From: Sinotaia quadrata
Taxonomy: Eukaryota > Mollusca > Gastropoda > Architaenioglossa > Viviparidae
Direction of reading: 5' to 3'
Length of the DNA stretch: 64,000 nucleotides
Assembly: GCA_028829895.1 (NCBI GenBank)
Contig: CM054178.1
Location: forward strand, 24,562,701 to 24,626,700
Shown here: positions 1 to 13,609 of the stretch, one piece after another
Numbering within the stretch: the stretch's first letter is position 1
How the letters are laid out: each line of letters starts with the position of its first letter
Notes under the pieces: model-generated
The model's input: only the letters and a program-made list of their open reading frames with translations
Told to the model about the DNA's origin: nothing
Database searches by the model: none
Translations under genes and position numbers: made by a program

Positions 1-11
1 CTCACTCTCTT

Positions 12-13
<2 letters not shown>

Positions 14-71
<58 letters not shown>
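14..71. repeat. (CT)n microsatellite
   Basis: An almost uninterrupted CT run at the left edge, followed by unique sequence to 360 in which no gene is seen. Confidence 0.95.
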
Positions 72-74
<3 letters not shown>

Positions 75-360
75 AACAAGCAAAAGGCAGGTGGTTTATG
101 TTTGTTTTGCCAACTATCTGAACCGGTAGGATCCAACAAGGACACAATGGCCTCCATGTCAACAAGATGTCGTTGTGGTGCATATGGTCTTGCCTGAATA
201 AATGTTTGAAATTTTTGTTTCTGTGTGCAAATTGTTATTTCCACAGGCATTTCTGTCTGTGAAAACTAATACACCTTTTCTGACTCAAAGTTATACTTTG
301 TGAATCATGACGTTGATTTTGATTGAGGCTGACAACTAGGCAACTGTCTGAGGTTTTGAG

Positions 361-1045
361 CACTCGTCGCTCACTGTCCATGAGACTTTTACAATAATCA
401 CTTACTGTCCATAATACTTTTACAATCATCACTCACTGTCCATAAAACTTTTACACTTGTACCTACTATCCATGAGACTTTTACTCTTGTACCTACTGTC
501 CATACTTTTTACACTCGTCGACATTTACATTTACATGGACATTTACGCTCGTCACTTACTGTCCATGAGACTTTTACACTCGTATTTACTGTCCATGAGA
601 CTTTTACACTCGTCACTTACTGTCCATGAGACTTTTACACTCGTACTTACTGTCCATGAGACATTTACACTCGTACTTACTGTCCATGAGACTTTTACAC
701 TAGTACTTACTGTCCATGAGACTTTAACACTAGTACTTACTGTCCATGAGACTTTTACACTTGCACTTACTGTCCATGGACTTTTATACTTGTACTTAGT
801 CCATAAAGACTCTTTACACTCGTCACTTACTGTCCATGAGACTTTTACACTCATCATTTACTGTCCATGAAACTTTTATACTCGTCATTTACTATCTATG
901 AGACTTTTACATTTGTACATAATGGCCATAAAAACACTTTACACTCGTTGATCACTGTCCATGAGACTTTTACGCTCGTCACTTATTGTCCATGAGACTT
1001 ATACACTTGTATTTACTGTCTATAAGACGTTTTACACTCTGACTG
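361..1045. repeat. About 31-bp minisatellite
   Basis: About 20 diverged units sharing ACTGTCCATGAGACTTTTAC. Open frames on both strands here are repeat translations. Confidence 0.92.
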
Positions 1046-1149
1046 TCCGTCACACTTTACACTTATCACTCGCAATGTGTAACACAATACGCTCATTACT
1101 CGATAGCCATGAGAAGTTATGCATTCATTACTTAGACATTTTGAACCCA

Positions 1150-1445
1150 GCTTAGATCAGCCACAATGCACGAGACATTTTAGACCAATTCTTACGATCC
1201 TTATGACATTTTACATCGCTAACAGTAAAGAGAATTTTAGACCAACCAGTTACTGTTTATCAGGGACCTTAGATCAGCTATTTACCACTATCTTAGGCCA
1301 ACCTTTTACTGCATTTCGTATATTATAGACCAACCATTTAAGTCCTACATATATTTTAGACTAATCATTTATTACCTTTCAAACACCATAGGCCAACCAT
1401 TTACTACCTTCCAAACATTTTAGACCAATCAATTGCTTTTTTTCC
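1150..1445. repeat. Diverged repeat with TTTAGACCAACCATTTACT core
   Basis: Seven to eight degenerate units of about 30-40 bp share a TTAGACCAACCATTTAC-like core. Confidence 0.65.
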
Positions 1446-1549
1446 AGACATAGTAGAACAATCGAGTCAGTATAGAGCGGCCTCTCATTGTTCGCGAGAA
1501 TTTTCAAATATCCACTCTGAGGTATTTATTCTTATTTGAGTTCAGTCTT

Positions 1550-1925
1550 TGCTCTAGTATCTTAAGTCATAATTTGCCTCTGAGATCTTTCTTCATAACT
1601 GAGGTCATTATTTAACTCTTAGATCATCATTCTTATCTGAGGTAATTAGTTGTCTTTTAGATCTTCATTCTTAACTGAGGTCATTAACTTGCCTCTGAGA
1701 TCTTCATTCTTAACTGAGGTCATCATTTGCCTCCTAGAGCTTCATTCTTACATGAGGTCATTATTTTCCTCTTAGAGCTTCATTCTTACTTGAGGTCATT
1801 AAGTTGCCTCTGAGATCTTCATTCTTAACTGAGGTCATTAAGTTGCCTCTGAGATCTTCATTCTTAACTGAGGTCATTATTTGCCCTGCTTCATTCTTAC
1901 TTGAGGCCATTGTTAGCCTCTAAGA
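1550..1925. repeat. 36-39 bp minisatellite
   Basis: Nine or so units containing GAGATCTTCATTCTTAACTG, with GAGGTCATTA between them. Confidence 0.88.
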
Positions 1926-2129
1926 GTATTCTTACGAAAGTTCCCTTGTATGCTGTATGCTTTCTTCGGGTTATCCATTGGTCAGCTTTCCACCCTTTAT
2001 TCACTTCATACCAATCACATTATCTTTCAAGAATCACTGTCACTATTTCAAGAGAAATTCTGCAAAATCGGGCGGTATCATTCATAAGAACTTTATATGG
2101 CAGCCAGGAAATATAAAATTTCCGATCAT

Positions 2130-2320
2130 ACCTCTCTGCTCTTTCATTATCTCTCTGTCTCTCTCTCCCCTTCCCTCTTCTTCCTGTCTTTCTCTTCCAA
2201 CACCCTCTTTTTCTTTTTCTCACCTTCTGTCTTTCTTCCTCCTCTCTCTTTTCTTCTTTCTTTCCTCTCTCCCCTCTCTCTTCTTTCACTCTCTGTCTTC
2301 CCTCGATACTCTTGTTGTTT
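2130..2320. repeat. Pyrimidine-rich low-complexity tract
   Basis: A long CT-rich stretch on the + strand; frames through it on either strand are compositional. Confidence 0.8.
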
Positions 2321-3072
2321 GTCCATTTTTTCAAGAGTAACGTTATCTCATTCATTCAGGTGTAGCACATTTCCTGATACACAGCCTTTCCCCACACGAC
2401 ACGCCCCCACACCCCAAGGAAAATAAAATAAAAATGTCATGTGTGTCTTAAACATTTTCTAATTTCAAATTTACGCGACTAAATTTTCTGCAGAATGGTA
2501 GCAGTAAATACAAATAAAAAATTTCAGTTCTTTACAGGAGGTATGTTTTCTACTTTGTTGCATCATATTGAACGGAACTATACAAGATCATTTTACTTCT
2601 TACTGATGCAAATAAATATGAATAGGATGGGATAAAAATTTACGTGTGTTTTTCCGAAATGTAAAGTAACCCTATGTCATCAAATTCTATAAAGGTCTTT
2701 TCTTTTCTTATGAGAGATTACAGGAAGACAGCTATCAAAGCTCATTGCGACGCTTCTGCACAGAAGTCAACTCAGCGGCACCTCAAAATAACAGCACTGA
2801 GTTCTGGTTTCTTACATTTTTGGTTTTTCAGTTCTCTGTTTTGATTCATCACCTTGTTCCTTTCTTTTAATTCTCCTGCAAGATTATGCTTTGAAGCATA
2901 ACTGCAGCCAGATATGAATGCAGATTTTTTTTAAACATCCAAATTTATTCAAGTACATAAGTACTTAGTGAGTATTGTTTTCTCAATGACATCACAAAAA
3001 TTGCAGTCTTCGTTTGAAAGTATTTCTGCTTGTGTGTTGTGGTTGTATTGTGTTGTGTTGTGTTAGATGTGT

Positions 3073-3118
<46 letters not shown>

Positions 3119-4755
3119 GAGAGAGAGAGCATGTTTGTCAATAAACTACTTTAATTCTTTAGTCAAAGATGTGCTGCACACGTGACATCTGAGAGAATAT
3201 ATGCTTTTCTGTCATTCCCTTTAAAATGTAGATTTTTTAAATATGTTTACATTTCGCCTGCGACTTGCGTGTAAGCGATATATACACGTAGTCAAGCATC
3301 ATGTCACTCTGGCATCAGATCACTCAAACATCACTATCAGTCTGGCATCGCTATCAGTCTGGCATCGCTATCACTTTGGCATATCATTTCACTTCAGTGT
3401 TTATGCAAGTGGAAGTAATCTGCAACAGACGGCGTGCTCTGCTAGGGACCTTTCACCTTCATTTAGATCTTCGTCAGACGTGTCAAAACACGTTTTTGGA
3501 GGCATATTAAAATTTTAAAAACTGATAATAACAATGATGACATGACGATGAATATATATATATATATACATTTCATTTTCTCATCCTCTTCTCTCTCCAT
3601 CCCTCTCTTACTCTCTTTCTCTGTTTGTCAACATGCACACAGTGGGTTCCCCTCTTGATTTACATTCTTTTTTTGCATTAGTTGTATATGTAGACAGCGA
3701 AAAATATATTCCCATTTTATCATTTCTTTAAAATAAAGCCTAACACTAAAATAAAATTTATGGAACTTGGCAAATTTCTTGAACAGTGGCCATTTACCCT
3801 GTAGTTGATCCCCTTTGTTTCAGTGGAATGAGGGCTGAATTCGTCCCAGCGCCATGTAATGTATTTAGCTCCCTTTGGTAAAACTAATAAACATTTAACT
3901 GCTATGTGGCGCTTTCGTTAATTTATAAAATAAAGGCTCTAGAAAAAACACATCTGAGACACACTCGAATTTTTGAATGACGTACTATGTTATGTACTAC
4001 TATATTAAATTCTATGCATTATGGTGACTACCAGTTTTCAATATCGTGTTCTTTTCAGGCTTCAGGCATTGAGCCTTAAGGTAATGATGTGTGTGACATA
4101 TACTGTGACGAAGCCCTTGAGCCTTAATCGTGCGCTAAGTGTACGGTAAAGCTGTTGAAAACTGCGCAAGTACTGTTACCATTTATACAAACACTTGCTC
4201 ATCTTGAAAGTACTGTTACCATTTACATAAACACTTGCTCATCTTGAAAGAAGTCGCGTTGCATACGTCACAATTCATACGTACGTAGACATATAAATAC
4301 TCTTACTCACATATTTATAAATCTCATGCAATCACACAAACTCATATTCACATAATGCAAATATTCACACTTATAAATATACACATACGAACATACACAC
4401 AGATGCACACGCATATACATATATATATTGGAATTTATGCACTCAAACGTACATTCACATGGGTACACATTCATGCATACACAAACACACACACACATAA
4501 ATATATAATCATTAATTCTTATTAGTTCTATAAGTATTTCTCCAAACAACAACCAAAAAATATGTTCATTCACTGACTTGGAACTGATTAATTCTGACAA
4601 GTGTTTATTCAGGAAATGGAAAATTATAAAAATTGAATCTAGAATTTAAAAAAGAAACTAGAGACAGAACGACAGTTGCATAATTTATCTTGTGTATTTT
4701 GCGCCAGGGAAGAGTTTTATTGAAATGACTAATTCTCCACCACCACCACCAATGA
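2321..4755. other. AT-rich DNA without recognised genes
   Basis: Contains a (GT)n run at 3073-3116, a CA-rich zone at 4380-4500, a short direct repeat at 4160-4250 (CATCTTGAAAG-type) and otherwise unique sequence. Nothing coding was recognised. Confidence 0.6.
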
Positions 4756-4769
4756 CATAAAGTTTCATA

Positions 4770-5355
4770 AGATTTGATGTCTGATGTGTGCTGTTTTACA
4801 AGAGGATTTGATGTCTGATGTATGCTGTTTTACAAGAGGATTTGATGTCTGATGTGTGCTGTTTTACAAGAGGTTTTGAATGTCTGATGTGTGCTGTTTT
4901 ACAAGAGGATTTGATGTGTGATGTGTGCTGTTTTACAAGAGGATTTGATGTCTGATGTGTGCTGTTTTACAAGAGGATTTGATGTTGATGTGTGCTGTTT
5001 TACAAGAGGATTTGGTGTTTGGTGTGTGCTGTTTTACAAGTGGTTTTGATGTCTGATGTGTGCTGTTTTACAAGAGGCTTTGATGTCTGATGTGTGCTGT
5101 TTTACAAGAGGATTTGATGTCTGATGTGTGCTGTTTTACAAGAGGATTTGATGTCTGATGTGTGCTGTTTTACAAGAGGATTTGATGTCTGATGTGTGTT
5201 GTTTTACAAGAGGATTTGATGTCTGATGTGTGCTGTTTTACAAGAGGATTTGATGTTTGATGTGTGCTGTTTTACAAGAGGATTTGATGTCTGATGTGTG
5301 CTGTTTTACAAGAGGATTTGATGTCTGATGTGTGCTGTTTTGCAAGAGGATTTGA
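4770..5355. repeat. 34-bp minisatellite, about 17 copies
   Basis: Units share GATGTGTGCTGTTTTACAAG followed by AGGATTTGATGTCT. Copies are very similar, with scattered single-base changes. Confidence 0.95.
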
Positions 5356-5369
5356 AATAGAAAATGAAC

Positions 5370-6205
5370 AAGCCGTGCAATGATCCGTTCTGATGTGGCC
5401 CAATAGTCCTCGTTTAATTAACAAGAGGTTGTTTTATTGGTTTTCAGTGGATCTTTCGAGGAGGGGTGGGGGGATCTCTTTCTCTGTCAACTGCAAAACT
5501 CATTAACATTCTGCATCATAGTTCAGTGTCCAATCCATCTTGTCTTAACGCATCACCGTCCTCAGCCGCTAACGACTGACTTTCTATGACAACGTTTTCC
5601 TACTGACAGCTTACAAGGCTTACTAAGAGGTGGTGACAGGTCACGACTTTGAGACAAGGAGTTTTCTCCGTCAGTTCACCCGTATGTTTGCAAAAGTGTT
5701 TTTTCTATTTGTACTATTAAAAAAATCTATTTTTTTTTTAATCCACGCACACTCAATGTTGTACACCACTTGCTGTCAGTACGCGTTGATTGCCGGGATG
5801 ACACGCAGCTTTCATAGTTTGGTGCGTTATCAGTGTTGATGACAAAGTAGGCAACTGATTTTCATTATTTTGTTTTCGTTATTTTTTTCGTTATTTATTA
5901 CTGACATTCATTATTTGTTTGGGGTTTTCTTTTTAATAGGGATTTATGACTGAGTGAAAATTTCGCGTTCACAGTTTATTTTGTTGATGACAAAAAAATA
6001 AATGGCGTTTATAGTTCACTTTGTTTGTCGATCTCAGTGTGTATCTACCTATAACAACTGTCTTTATATGTTTTTAACGTCTTCCTGTGTTTATCACAAT
6101 GGCAATAATTAGCAACGTAGTTTAATTTTTGTTCTTGTCTAAAACTGTTGAGTACGAAATGTAACAACTGGCGTTCGTTGTTTATTTTCTTCTCCGAGTC
6201 AGTGT
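5370..6205. other. Unique AT-rich spacer
   Basis: No coding, RNA or repeat structure recognised. Confidence 0.5.
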
Positions 6206-6214
6206 TAATGAAAA

Positions 6215-6480
6215 GCATGACAAAAGTTGGAGTCAGAGCTGATATAAACATGACTAAAGTTTGAGTCACTGCTGATATAAACATGACAAAGGTTGGAGTC
6301 ACTGCTGATATAAACATGACAAAAGTTGGAGTCACTGCTGATATAAACATGACAAAGGTTGGAGTCACTGCTGATATAAACATGACAAAGGTTGGAGTCA
6401 CTGCTGATATAAACATGACAAAGGTTGGAGTCGGTGCTGATATATATATGACAAAAGTTGGAGTCATTGCTGATATAAAA
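6215..6480. repeat. 33-bp minisatellite, 8 copies
   Basis: Units share GGAGTCACTGCTGATATAAA. The unit is a multiple of three, so frames stay open on both strands without being genes. Confidence 0.95.
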
Positions 6481-6489
6481 TGAAAAAAG

Positions 6490-9400
6490 TTGGGGTCAGG
6501 ACGAATAGCATTAGTTCTTTATATTATCAGTCTCGCTGTTGATGACATAAGACGCTAATTACTCGTACTTGGTTTTATTCTCAACAGTATTAGTGATGGT
6601 AAAGCATGTCAACTGACATTCATACTATTTCTGCATTGCCATAGTTGATGACAGTATAAAAGAAACGATTTTCACGACTTCTTATGCCCCTTTGGAGTAC
6701 TGAACTCTCAGTTATTATCTCCCTTTGTGGCGTGGTGGTTGATTACTAGTCAGGGTGTGGCACTATCCACCGTTACATATAGAGGGTGTGCGCACAATTG
6801 CGCGTTCACCGTTACATACGGATCTATAGACATATGGGCGTTTATCATTTCACAAGGATGTACACCACATTCGCGTTTACCATTACATACGCATCTATAT
6901 ATACACACATATTCGCGTTTACATATATTTTTTTCCCTTTAACTGTGTATTTATAAGCAATCTGTTAACGAATTTTACTTTCTTTTAGCAATGTCTTATA
7001 GGTGGAAACTAATGATATTCCCTTATAACAATGGCCCACACAAACTGTATACAAATAACGGTGTGATATGTGTGCTAGCACTTCCCTGGAGGGAGGGGGG
7101 GATAGGAGTCAATCCCACGCAAACTGTATACAAATAACGGTGTGACATGTGTGCTAGCACTTCCCTGGAGGGAGGGGGGGGTAGGAGTCAATCCATTCAT
7201 AGTAAAAGTTACCTCTCAATTCCGCGCATTCAGATTTACTTCCCTTGAAATAGAGGGTAAACAAAAGATTGACAATAATAGTAGTAACATCAGGGAAAGT
7301 TACCAAAGAATTAACAGAGGATAGAGAAGTGTTGCTTAAGAATGTACCATCAACTCCTTGAGACCAATACGCATTTCCTATTTTCGTTTATCGTAAAAAT
7401 GTACCATCAGCTCCTTGAGACCAATACGCATTTCCTATGTTCGTTTATCGCTAAGAATGAAGATCATTACGGATTCCTAAGCAGAGAAATTTGGTGACAC
7501 AGTTGATACACTCTAGCATTCATCCTGATACATAATGGTTGTGTGAATCTAGACTCCTGTAGTAATTCTCGTTTTAATTTCACTGTATGTATTAAAAAAG
7601 AGAAAAAGATGGGAGGGGGGGTTTACAACTGAGACTTCTGGCTGGTTATATTACATTTAATGTGAATGCATTTAATATATACACTACATAAGTCTTTAAA
7701 TATATTATGGATGTTTTACCTACAAAAAGGTCATAAAAGGTCGTAATACATAAGTTATATAACATTTACGAATTTATGAAAATAATCACGCCATTTCTTT
7801 TTCACTCAAAATTTACAACATAAGTCTCCGAAGGAAGAGCATTTTTTTATTTTAAAAAATAATTAAATCATTTTGGTACCGTAATAATGTCACATCATTT
7901 GCCAGTATTAAAAACCGTTATTGCTGTTTGTACATTTTAAAACATCTTTCAAACAAACTGTAAGTTTAGGAAAACAAAACAACGTAATACTTTACAAGCA
8001 ACTGTCAAAATTACATTCACTCATTTAAATTTAGACAGACAAAAAATAAAGATTCCACTTTAATAAACACGCTTAACTGCCTGTCATTGCGTTGGTTTCA
8101 ACTGAACTACATCTGTGTGATATCCATTACCGAATATTATCAGGCGTGTCGTTTGAGTAAATGAAAATGTCAGCATATTCATTCTTGGGCTACCGGGCTG
8201 GATTCGTCATCCAATTCTCGATCTGGATGCTGTTAAGACATGCATATTTGCAAGTCAAGCGTAGTTTGGCAGTATAATTTAAAACTGCCCTTAGTGGTTA
8301 AATCAAATGCAGCAATTTTTAATCCGATTATCTGTTCATATTATGATACCCGAAACTCTAAACAAGAAGACTATCAGTTTATCATTCCCACCCACCCACC
8401 CCCTTTGAATCAACACATTTATTTTAATTCGATTTAGTTACATTGTTATTCAAGAAGAAAGTAAATTATTTTTTAAAATATAAATAATTGTTAATTTTAA
8501 TTTGATCCTGGTCAACGATAATTACGGTATAATTAGGCTGCCTAGGGAACTTTGGATTCTGTAAAAATTATCATCGAAGCTATTTATATGCAACAAAGCA
8601 TTAAATCTACGAAAACAGAGTGGATCAAATGTATATAAATAAATAACAGTCATTTCTTTTAATTCAGTAGTTCTTGCAGGCCTATAAATAGCTATCAACG
8701 CAATTCACAGTAAATAAGGTCAAAGGTCATTGTTCAATCTGCTTTAGAGCACAACACATAATAAACCAACATTGCAATGATACACAAGGCATCACCCGAG
8801 TATCCATATGCAAATGAAAGTCAAAGCATGAAGGTGTGTGATTTGCAGACAAACAAAGCTTAGAATTTAGTTCTCAGACAAAATGGTTCCTTCAATTTGT
8901 CAGGATCGTATTTCAGTCGAGAGATGGGATTTAATAATACACATAGGTGTGTGCTATTTAGACAAACTTGGCTTGGAATTTTGGTCTGAGACGCAAACTT
9001 TTGCTGCAATTTGTCAGATGCTCTTTACAGTCGAGTGATGCGGATCTCCACCGAGACTGATGACGTGATAGAATCGTGGCTGGGGAGATAACCCATACAA
9101 GCATCTTTCAACTAGAGAGCTCGGGCTTGGTAAAGGCAGAGAGCGCTGGGGTTCACTCATTGGTAGGCTAGTTGTACAGAATCACGGCTGGGCAGAAAAC
9201 TGTGTCTAGGTCAGCGAACCAACATTTAGAAATAATTCACCTACGACTACTAGTTAAGGAATGAGTGCGGGATTTGACGATAGTTCTTAAAAGTCTAATG
9301 TTTTAGTGACATGCCATTTGTGGAAGATCGCAGATAACCGACGATTAAAACGTCCAGTAGAGATAAGAATTTTAGCCCTAGAAATTAAACACTTACTGTA

Positions 9401-9950
9401 CCCAAGTCTAAGGTGGTGGAGTAGTCTTTTGGATGGGAAGAAAACGCATGCCCCTTGTGCTACATATTTCTTGGAAGTTACTTGTTGGACAGAGTAGACC
9501 GCTGTCTTGCTGAGAGTGATCCTAGAAAATCCACCCCAAAGTCCACCACAAGAGCTCATACCCTCCGTTTCCATGGCAAAATTTTCTCTTGGCTCTTGCC
9601 TGTGACACCTACAATATTCTGGAATTAATATAAAAACGAAATTGAATATTTCACACCTATGCCAGCTGTACAAGAGTACTAAAAACACTTCCGTGTTAGA
9701 TTAGAGGAGAACTGGAAATAAACCCCGTACCAGAACGCGTTTGCAATCCTTCCTGACACTTTGGTATTCATCCAACCCAGTACTTCCCAACCTGTTGACA
9801 TCTTAGGACCACTTTTCCAACAACAGATAAGTTGCAAACCATCGGCTTACAGAATGTCGGGAGGATCAGAGCAAACTAAATCGATAATGCAGCCACTGAC
9901 CATCTGATAATTCCGTGGACCACAATTTGTGAACAACTGATCTAAATCAG
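6490..9950. other. Unique DNA with two short direct duplications
   Basis: Holds a direct duplication at 7035-7190 (ACTGTATACAAATAACGGTG units with a G-run) and another at 7342-7450 (AATGTACCATCA units). Around 8,800-9,700 the sequence is less AT-rich. On the minus strand an acceptor-like ATTAATTCCAG precedes an ATG at 9574 (METEGMSS...), but no family was recognised. Confidence 0.45.
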
Positions 9951-10640
9951 CCACGAACTTCAGACAGTGCAATAATCTTAAGAGACGAACTTCAGACAGT
10001 GCAATAATCTTAAGAGACGAACTTCCAAATGCATGAGAACACATGACGACACAGTGGATGAAATGCTCTGAGTCAATGGTTGTTTGTTTGTTCCGCATGC
10101 AAGTAAAGTCTGCAATAGCATAAGATAGTCGAGCTCGGTTTCCTTGTCAAGTGTCATACCTTCAATAATAATTAAAAAAAGCGTCTCTTTAGTCCTTTAT
10201 TCGCTGTCAAACTCATTTGTGTACCCTGGTAACACTGAAAATCTCCCCCGAAACAAGTTCTTTTCATCTTTTATAATTAAATATCCATTGTCTCTATAAC
10301 TAGATTTTTAAAATAAATATTATCGGAACACCTGAATCTGTTGATTAAACTCATTTCCATGTTTCCAATAGATTCATCTTTGCTTAGTCTTTTAAGTATG
10401 CAAAAGCTTGATACATTTGTGCGGATGATACTTCGTGCTTTTTTTTCGGGAAAAAAATAATTTCAGTACAGTCGTGTGTCCAGCATATAAAAAATTATAG
10501 ACGCCGGACTTTCAGCGGTCATGGTGTTGCACTGACAATTACAATGATTATTGTAGGAATAAAAACGGCCATTGTGTTGCACTGACAATTACAATGATTA
10601 TTGTAGGAATGAAAACGGCCATTGTGTTGCACTGAAATGC
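9951..10640. repeat. Short tandem duplications
   Basis: A 36-bp unit is duplicated at about 9955-10025 (ACTTCAGACAGTGCAATAAT). A 57-bp unit is repeated at about 10520-10635 (GTTGCACTGACAATTACAAT). Confidence 0.8.
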
Positions 10641-11258
10641 GGTTGAAAGAAACATCACGATGCACACACTCACACACTCACACACATACACAAAACATAC
10701 AAAATAATTGAATTACAGTATCGAAATAAATCATATCAATAGAGTCATACACAGAGAAAATAAAGCGATAAATCTATAAATAATAATTACGTCGGGACTG
10801 TCAAAAGCTTATAGATTTTTTTTAATTTTTTATTTATTTACATCTGATACAATATGTTGTGTTTATTTCTTTTACAGTTTGCAAGGTTAGGTTTTTAATG
10901 AAGTCTCTTATAATCTTACTGATTAAGTCTATGATTTAATGAAATCGCTTATTATCTTATTGATTAGGTCTAGGTTTTTAATGGAGTCTCTTACGAGCTT
11001 ATTAAATCTAGGTTTGTTTTAATGAAATCTCTTACGATTTTATTAAGTGCAGATTTTTAAGAACAGAAAAAGAGTATACAGAACCGTAAAATAGCATAAT
11101 TCAACACAAAACAATATTTTAAAAACATTTAATAAAAAAAATACTAATATAATTACTATCTGTCCAGAACATAATTGTTTTCCATTAGCTTCCTGCAGCC
11201 AATGGCTATTAAGAAAATTTCGCGAGCAGTGACAATTAAAGATTACGCTGTACACACG

Positions 11259-11303
<45 letters not shown>

Positions 11304-11375
11304 AACTCCACTAATTTGACGCTAGCTTAGAAAATACTAAAACCTAAATTTCACTTTCTTTCCAGACCAGAAATT
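10641..11375. other. AT-rich spacer with microsatellite
   Basis: A degenerate four-copy repeat of AATGAAATCTCTTACGAT-like units at 10890-11055 and a (CA)n run at 11252-11302. No gene seen. Confidence 0.6.
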
Positions 11376-11379
11376 CTCT

Positions 11380-11705
11380 TTCGGATCATGTACTAGGTAG
11401 TAGACGTAAAGATTAAATCATGTACTAGGGAGTAGACGTAAAGATTAAATCATGTACTAGGTAGTAGACGTAAAGATTAAATCATGTACTAGGTAGTAGA
11501 CGTAAAGATTAAATCATGTACTAGGGAGTAGACGTAAAGATTAAATCATGTACTAGGTAATAGACGTAAAGATTAAATCGTGTACTAGGGAGGAGACGTA
11601 AAGATTAAATCATGTACTAGGTAATAGACGTAAAGATTAAATCATGTACTAGGTAGTAGACGTAAAGATTAAATAATGTACTAGGTAGTAGACGTAAAAA
11701 TTAAA
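11380..11705. repeat. 32-bp minisatellite, 10 copies
   Basis: Units share ATCATGTACTAGGTAGTAGA and CGTAAAGATTAA. Confidence 0.95.
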
Positions 11706-12051
11706 ATTTAAAATAAGAAAATAGCCGGAACCAAAAAACAGAGCAAAAAGTTCAAAAACAAACACGTCAGTTATATCATTGCAAGACTTGCGAGGTCTTC
11801 TTCCACTGTTCAAACGTCAACCGTTTATATATAATGTAAAATGCTTTATACTTTCTTTATTTCTTTCATAACGGTTGGCGTGAGTAATAAAAAACCGGAA
11901 GCACACACAGTTATTGTTCCTGTTTTCTGTTGGGAAGTAATCGTGGTGTGCACTTTTCCTCAGCACCCACCCCCCTCAATTGTGCACACTGTACTGTGTT
12001 TGCAGGCAGACGTAGGGTGTGGTCCAGTGAAACAACAGCCTGTTACACTGT

Positions 12052-12222
12052 GCAGTTCGCCGTTCAGTTTATAGAGCTAAACTTCTCTTTTCTCTCAGAA
12101 AGACACAATCAGTTCGCCGTTCAGTTTATAGAGCTAAACTTCTCTTTTCTCTCAGAAAGACACAATCAGTTCGCCGTTCAGCTTAAAGAGCTAAACTTCT
12201 CTTTTCTCTCAGAAAAGAGAAC
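12052..12222. repeat. 57-bp tandem repeat, 3 copies
   Basis: Units begin CAGTTCGCCGTTCAGTTTAT and end in CTCAGAAAGACACAAT. The open frame over 11930-12238 is a translation of this array. Confidence 0.9.
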
Positions 12223-12229
12223 TTCTCAA

Positions 12230-12995
12230 TCACTTTAGCTCTGGTATTTCTCGGATATGTGTTAATATTATTTCTACGATCTAATAATATTCATTGCATT
12301 TCTTTGTTCCAGAGTGTCCCGCCTCCCCTATACAGATCCAGAAGTGGCACACGACTTTTATTTTGCCTGTTTTTAGAGATAGGGAGTTTTTTTAGGGCTA
12401 TTTCTTGGGTTTAACAGTAAAGAAAAAATAAAAAAACAAACGCATATACTAAAGCTGTGTACATTTTGAGGTGGGTTTTTTTTTCCATGTATTCATTTAC
12501 TTTTTGGAGATGGGACTTTCGGTTGTGTATGGAGTGCCCGCCCCTTTTTTAAATTGTTTGGGTGGGTAATGAAACGAACGTCGTAACTGCCCTAATGAGT
12601 TATCAGTGGACGTCAACCTTTGTGATTAAACTCATTATACATTATACTTTTTTTTTTTAAGCGTCCGTAAACTTTAGCTTATAAACTTCTTTTTTTTTAA
12701 ACTAGTGTGTGAAATTAATTATCAGTCGCTCGATAGGCTGACTGATACCTGATGACTGAGGTAAGTGTTTAGTTTAGAATTAGATAGTCTGAGGTCGCTA
12801 GTGACAATTAATGCACGGCTGGGCGCAATTTACATGTTTGGGAGAGGCACGAATGCCATCGGCGGCAGCTTTCGGTGACATTGCCAAAACATGTGCGTGG
12901 AGCTGATGTGAAAAGAGCGAGCGAGCGAGACAGGGCAACATGGCGCTAGAAGCCCGCCTGGCTGTCAGAGCTCAGACAGGGCCATTTCAAGGTAA
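12230..12995 (+). other. Unique region with a possible leader exon
   Basis: 12790-12990 is less AT-rich, with GAGCGAGCGAGAC and CAACATGGCGCTAGAAGC. An ATG in good context at 12940 opens 17 codons that end at a CAAG|gtaacg donor. This could be a leader exon of the downstream glycosyltransferase or unrelated. Confidence 0.2.
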
Positions 12996-12999
12996 CGTT

Positions 13000-13592
13000 G
13001 TGTACAATGACCGCAGTTGTAAGTAATATTATGGGCAGGCTTAGTACAATGACCGCAATTGTAAGTAATATTATGGGCAGGCTTGGTACAATGACCGCAA
13101 TTGTAAGTAATACTTTGGGCAGGCTTGGTACAATGACCGCAATTGTAAGTAATATTATGGGCAGGCTTGGTACAATGACCGCAATTGTAAGTAATATTAT
13201 GGGCAGGCTTGGTACAATGACCGCAATTGTAAGTAATATTATGGGCAGGCTTGGTACAATGACCGCAATTGTAAGTAATATTATGGGCAGGCTTGGTACA
13301 ATGACCGCAATTGTAAGTAATATTATGGGCAGGCTTGGTACAATGACCGCAATTGTAAGTAATATTATGGGCAAGCTTGGTACAATGACCGCAATTGTAA
13401 GTAATATTATGGGCAGGCTTGGTACAATGACCGCAATTGTAAGTAATATTATGGGCAGGCTTAGTACAATGACCGCAATTGTAAGTAATATTATGGGCAG
13501 GCTTGGTACAATGACCGCAATTGTAAGTAATATTATGGGCAAGCTTGGTACAATGACCGCAATTGTAAGTAATATTATGGGCAGGCTTAGTA
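13000..13592. repeat. 42-bp minisatellite, 14 copies, highly homogeneous
   Basis: Each unit reads TACAATGACCGCAATTGTAA then GTAATATTATGGGCAGGCTTGG. The unit is divisible by three, which explains the 200-245 residue frames on both strands. Each unit carries one GTAAGT, a perfect splice-donor core on the + strand. Confidence 0.97.
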
Positions 13593-13609
13593 CGAGAGAG
13601 ATTTATTTC

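Noticed and set aside
9287..9688. 133-codon minus frame as a gene
   Set aside because: No family match. It might include a small exon starting METEGMSS, but no partner exons were found, so it is only mentioned in the region description.
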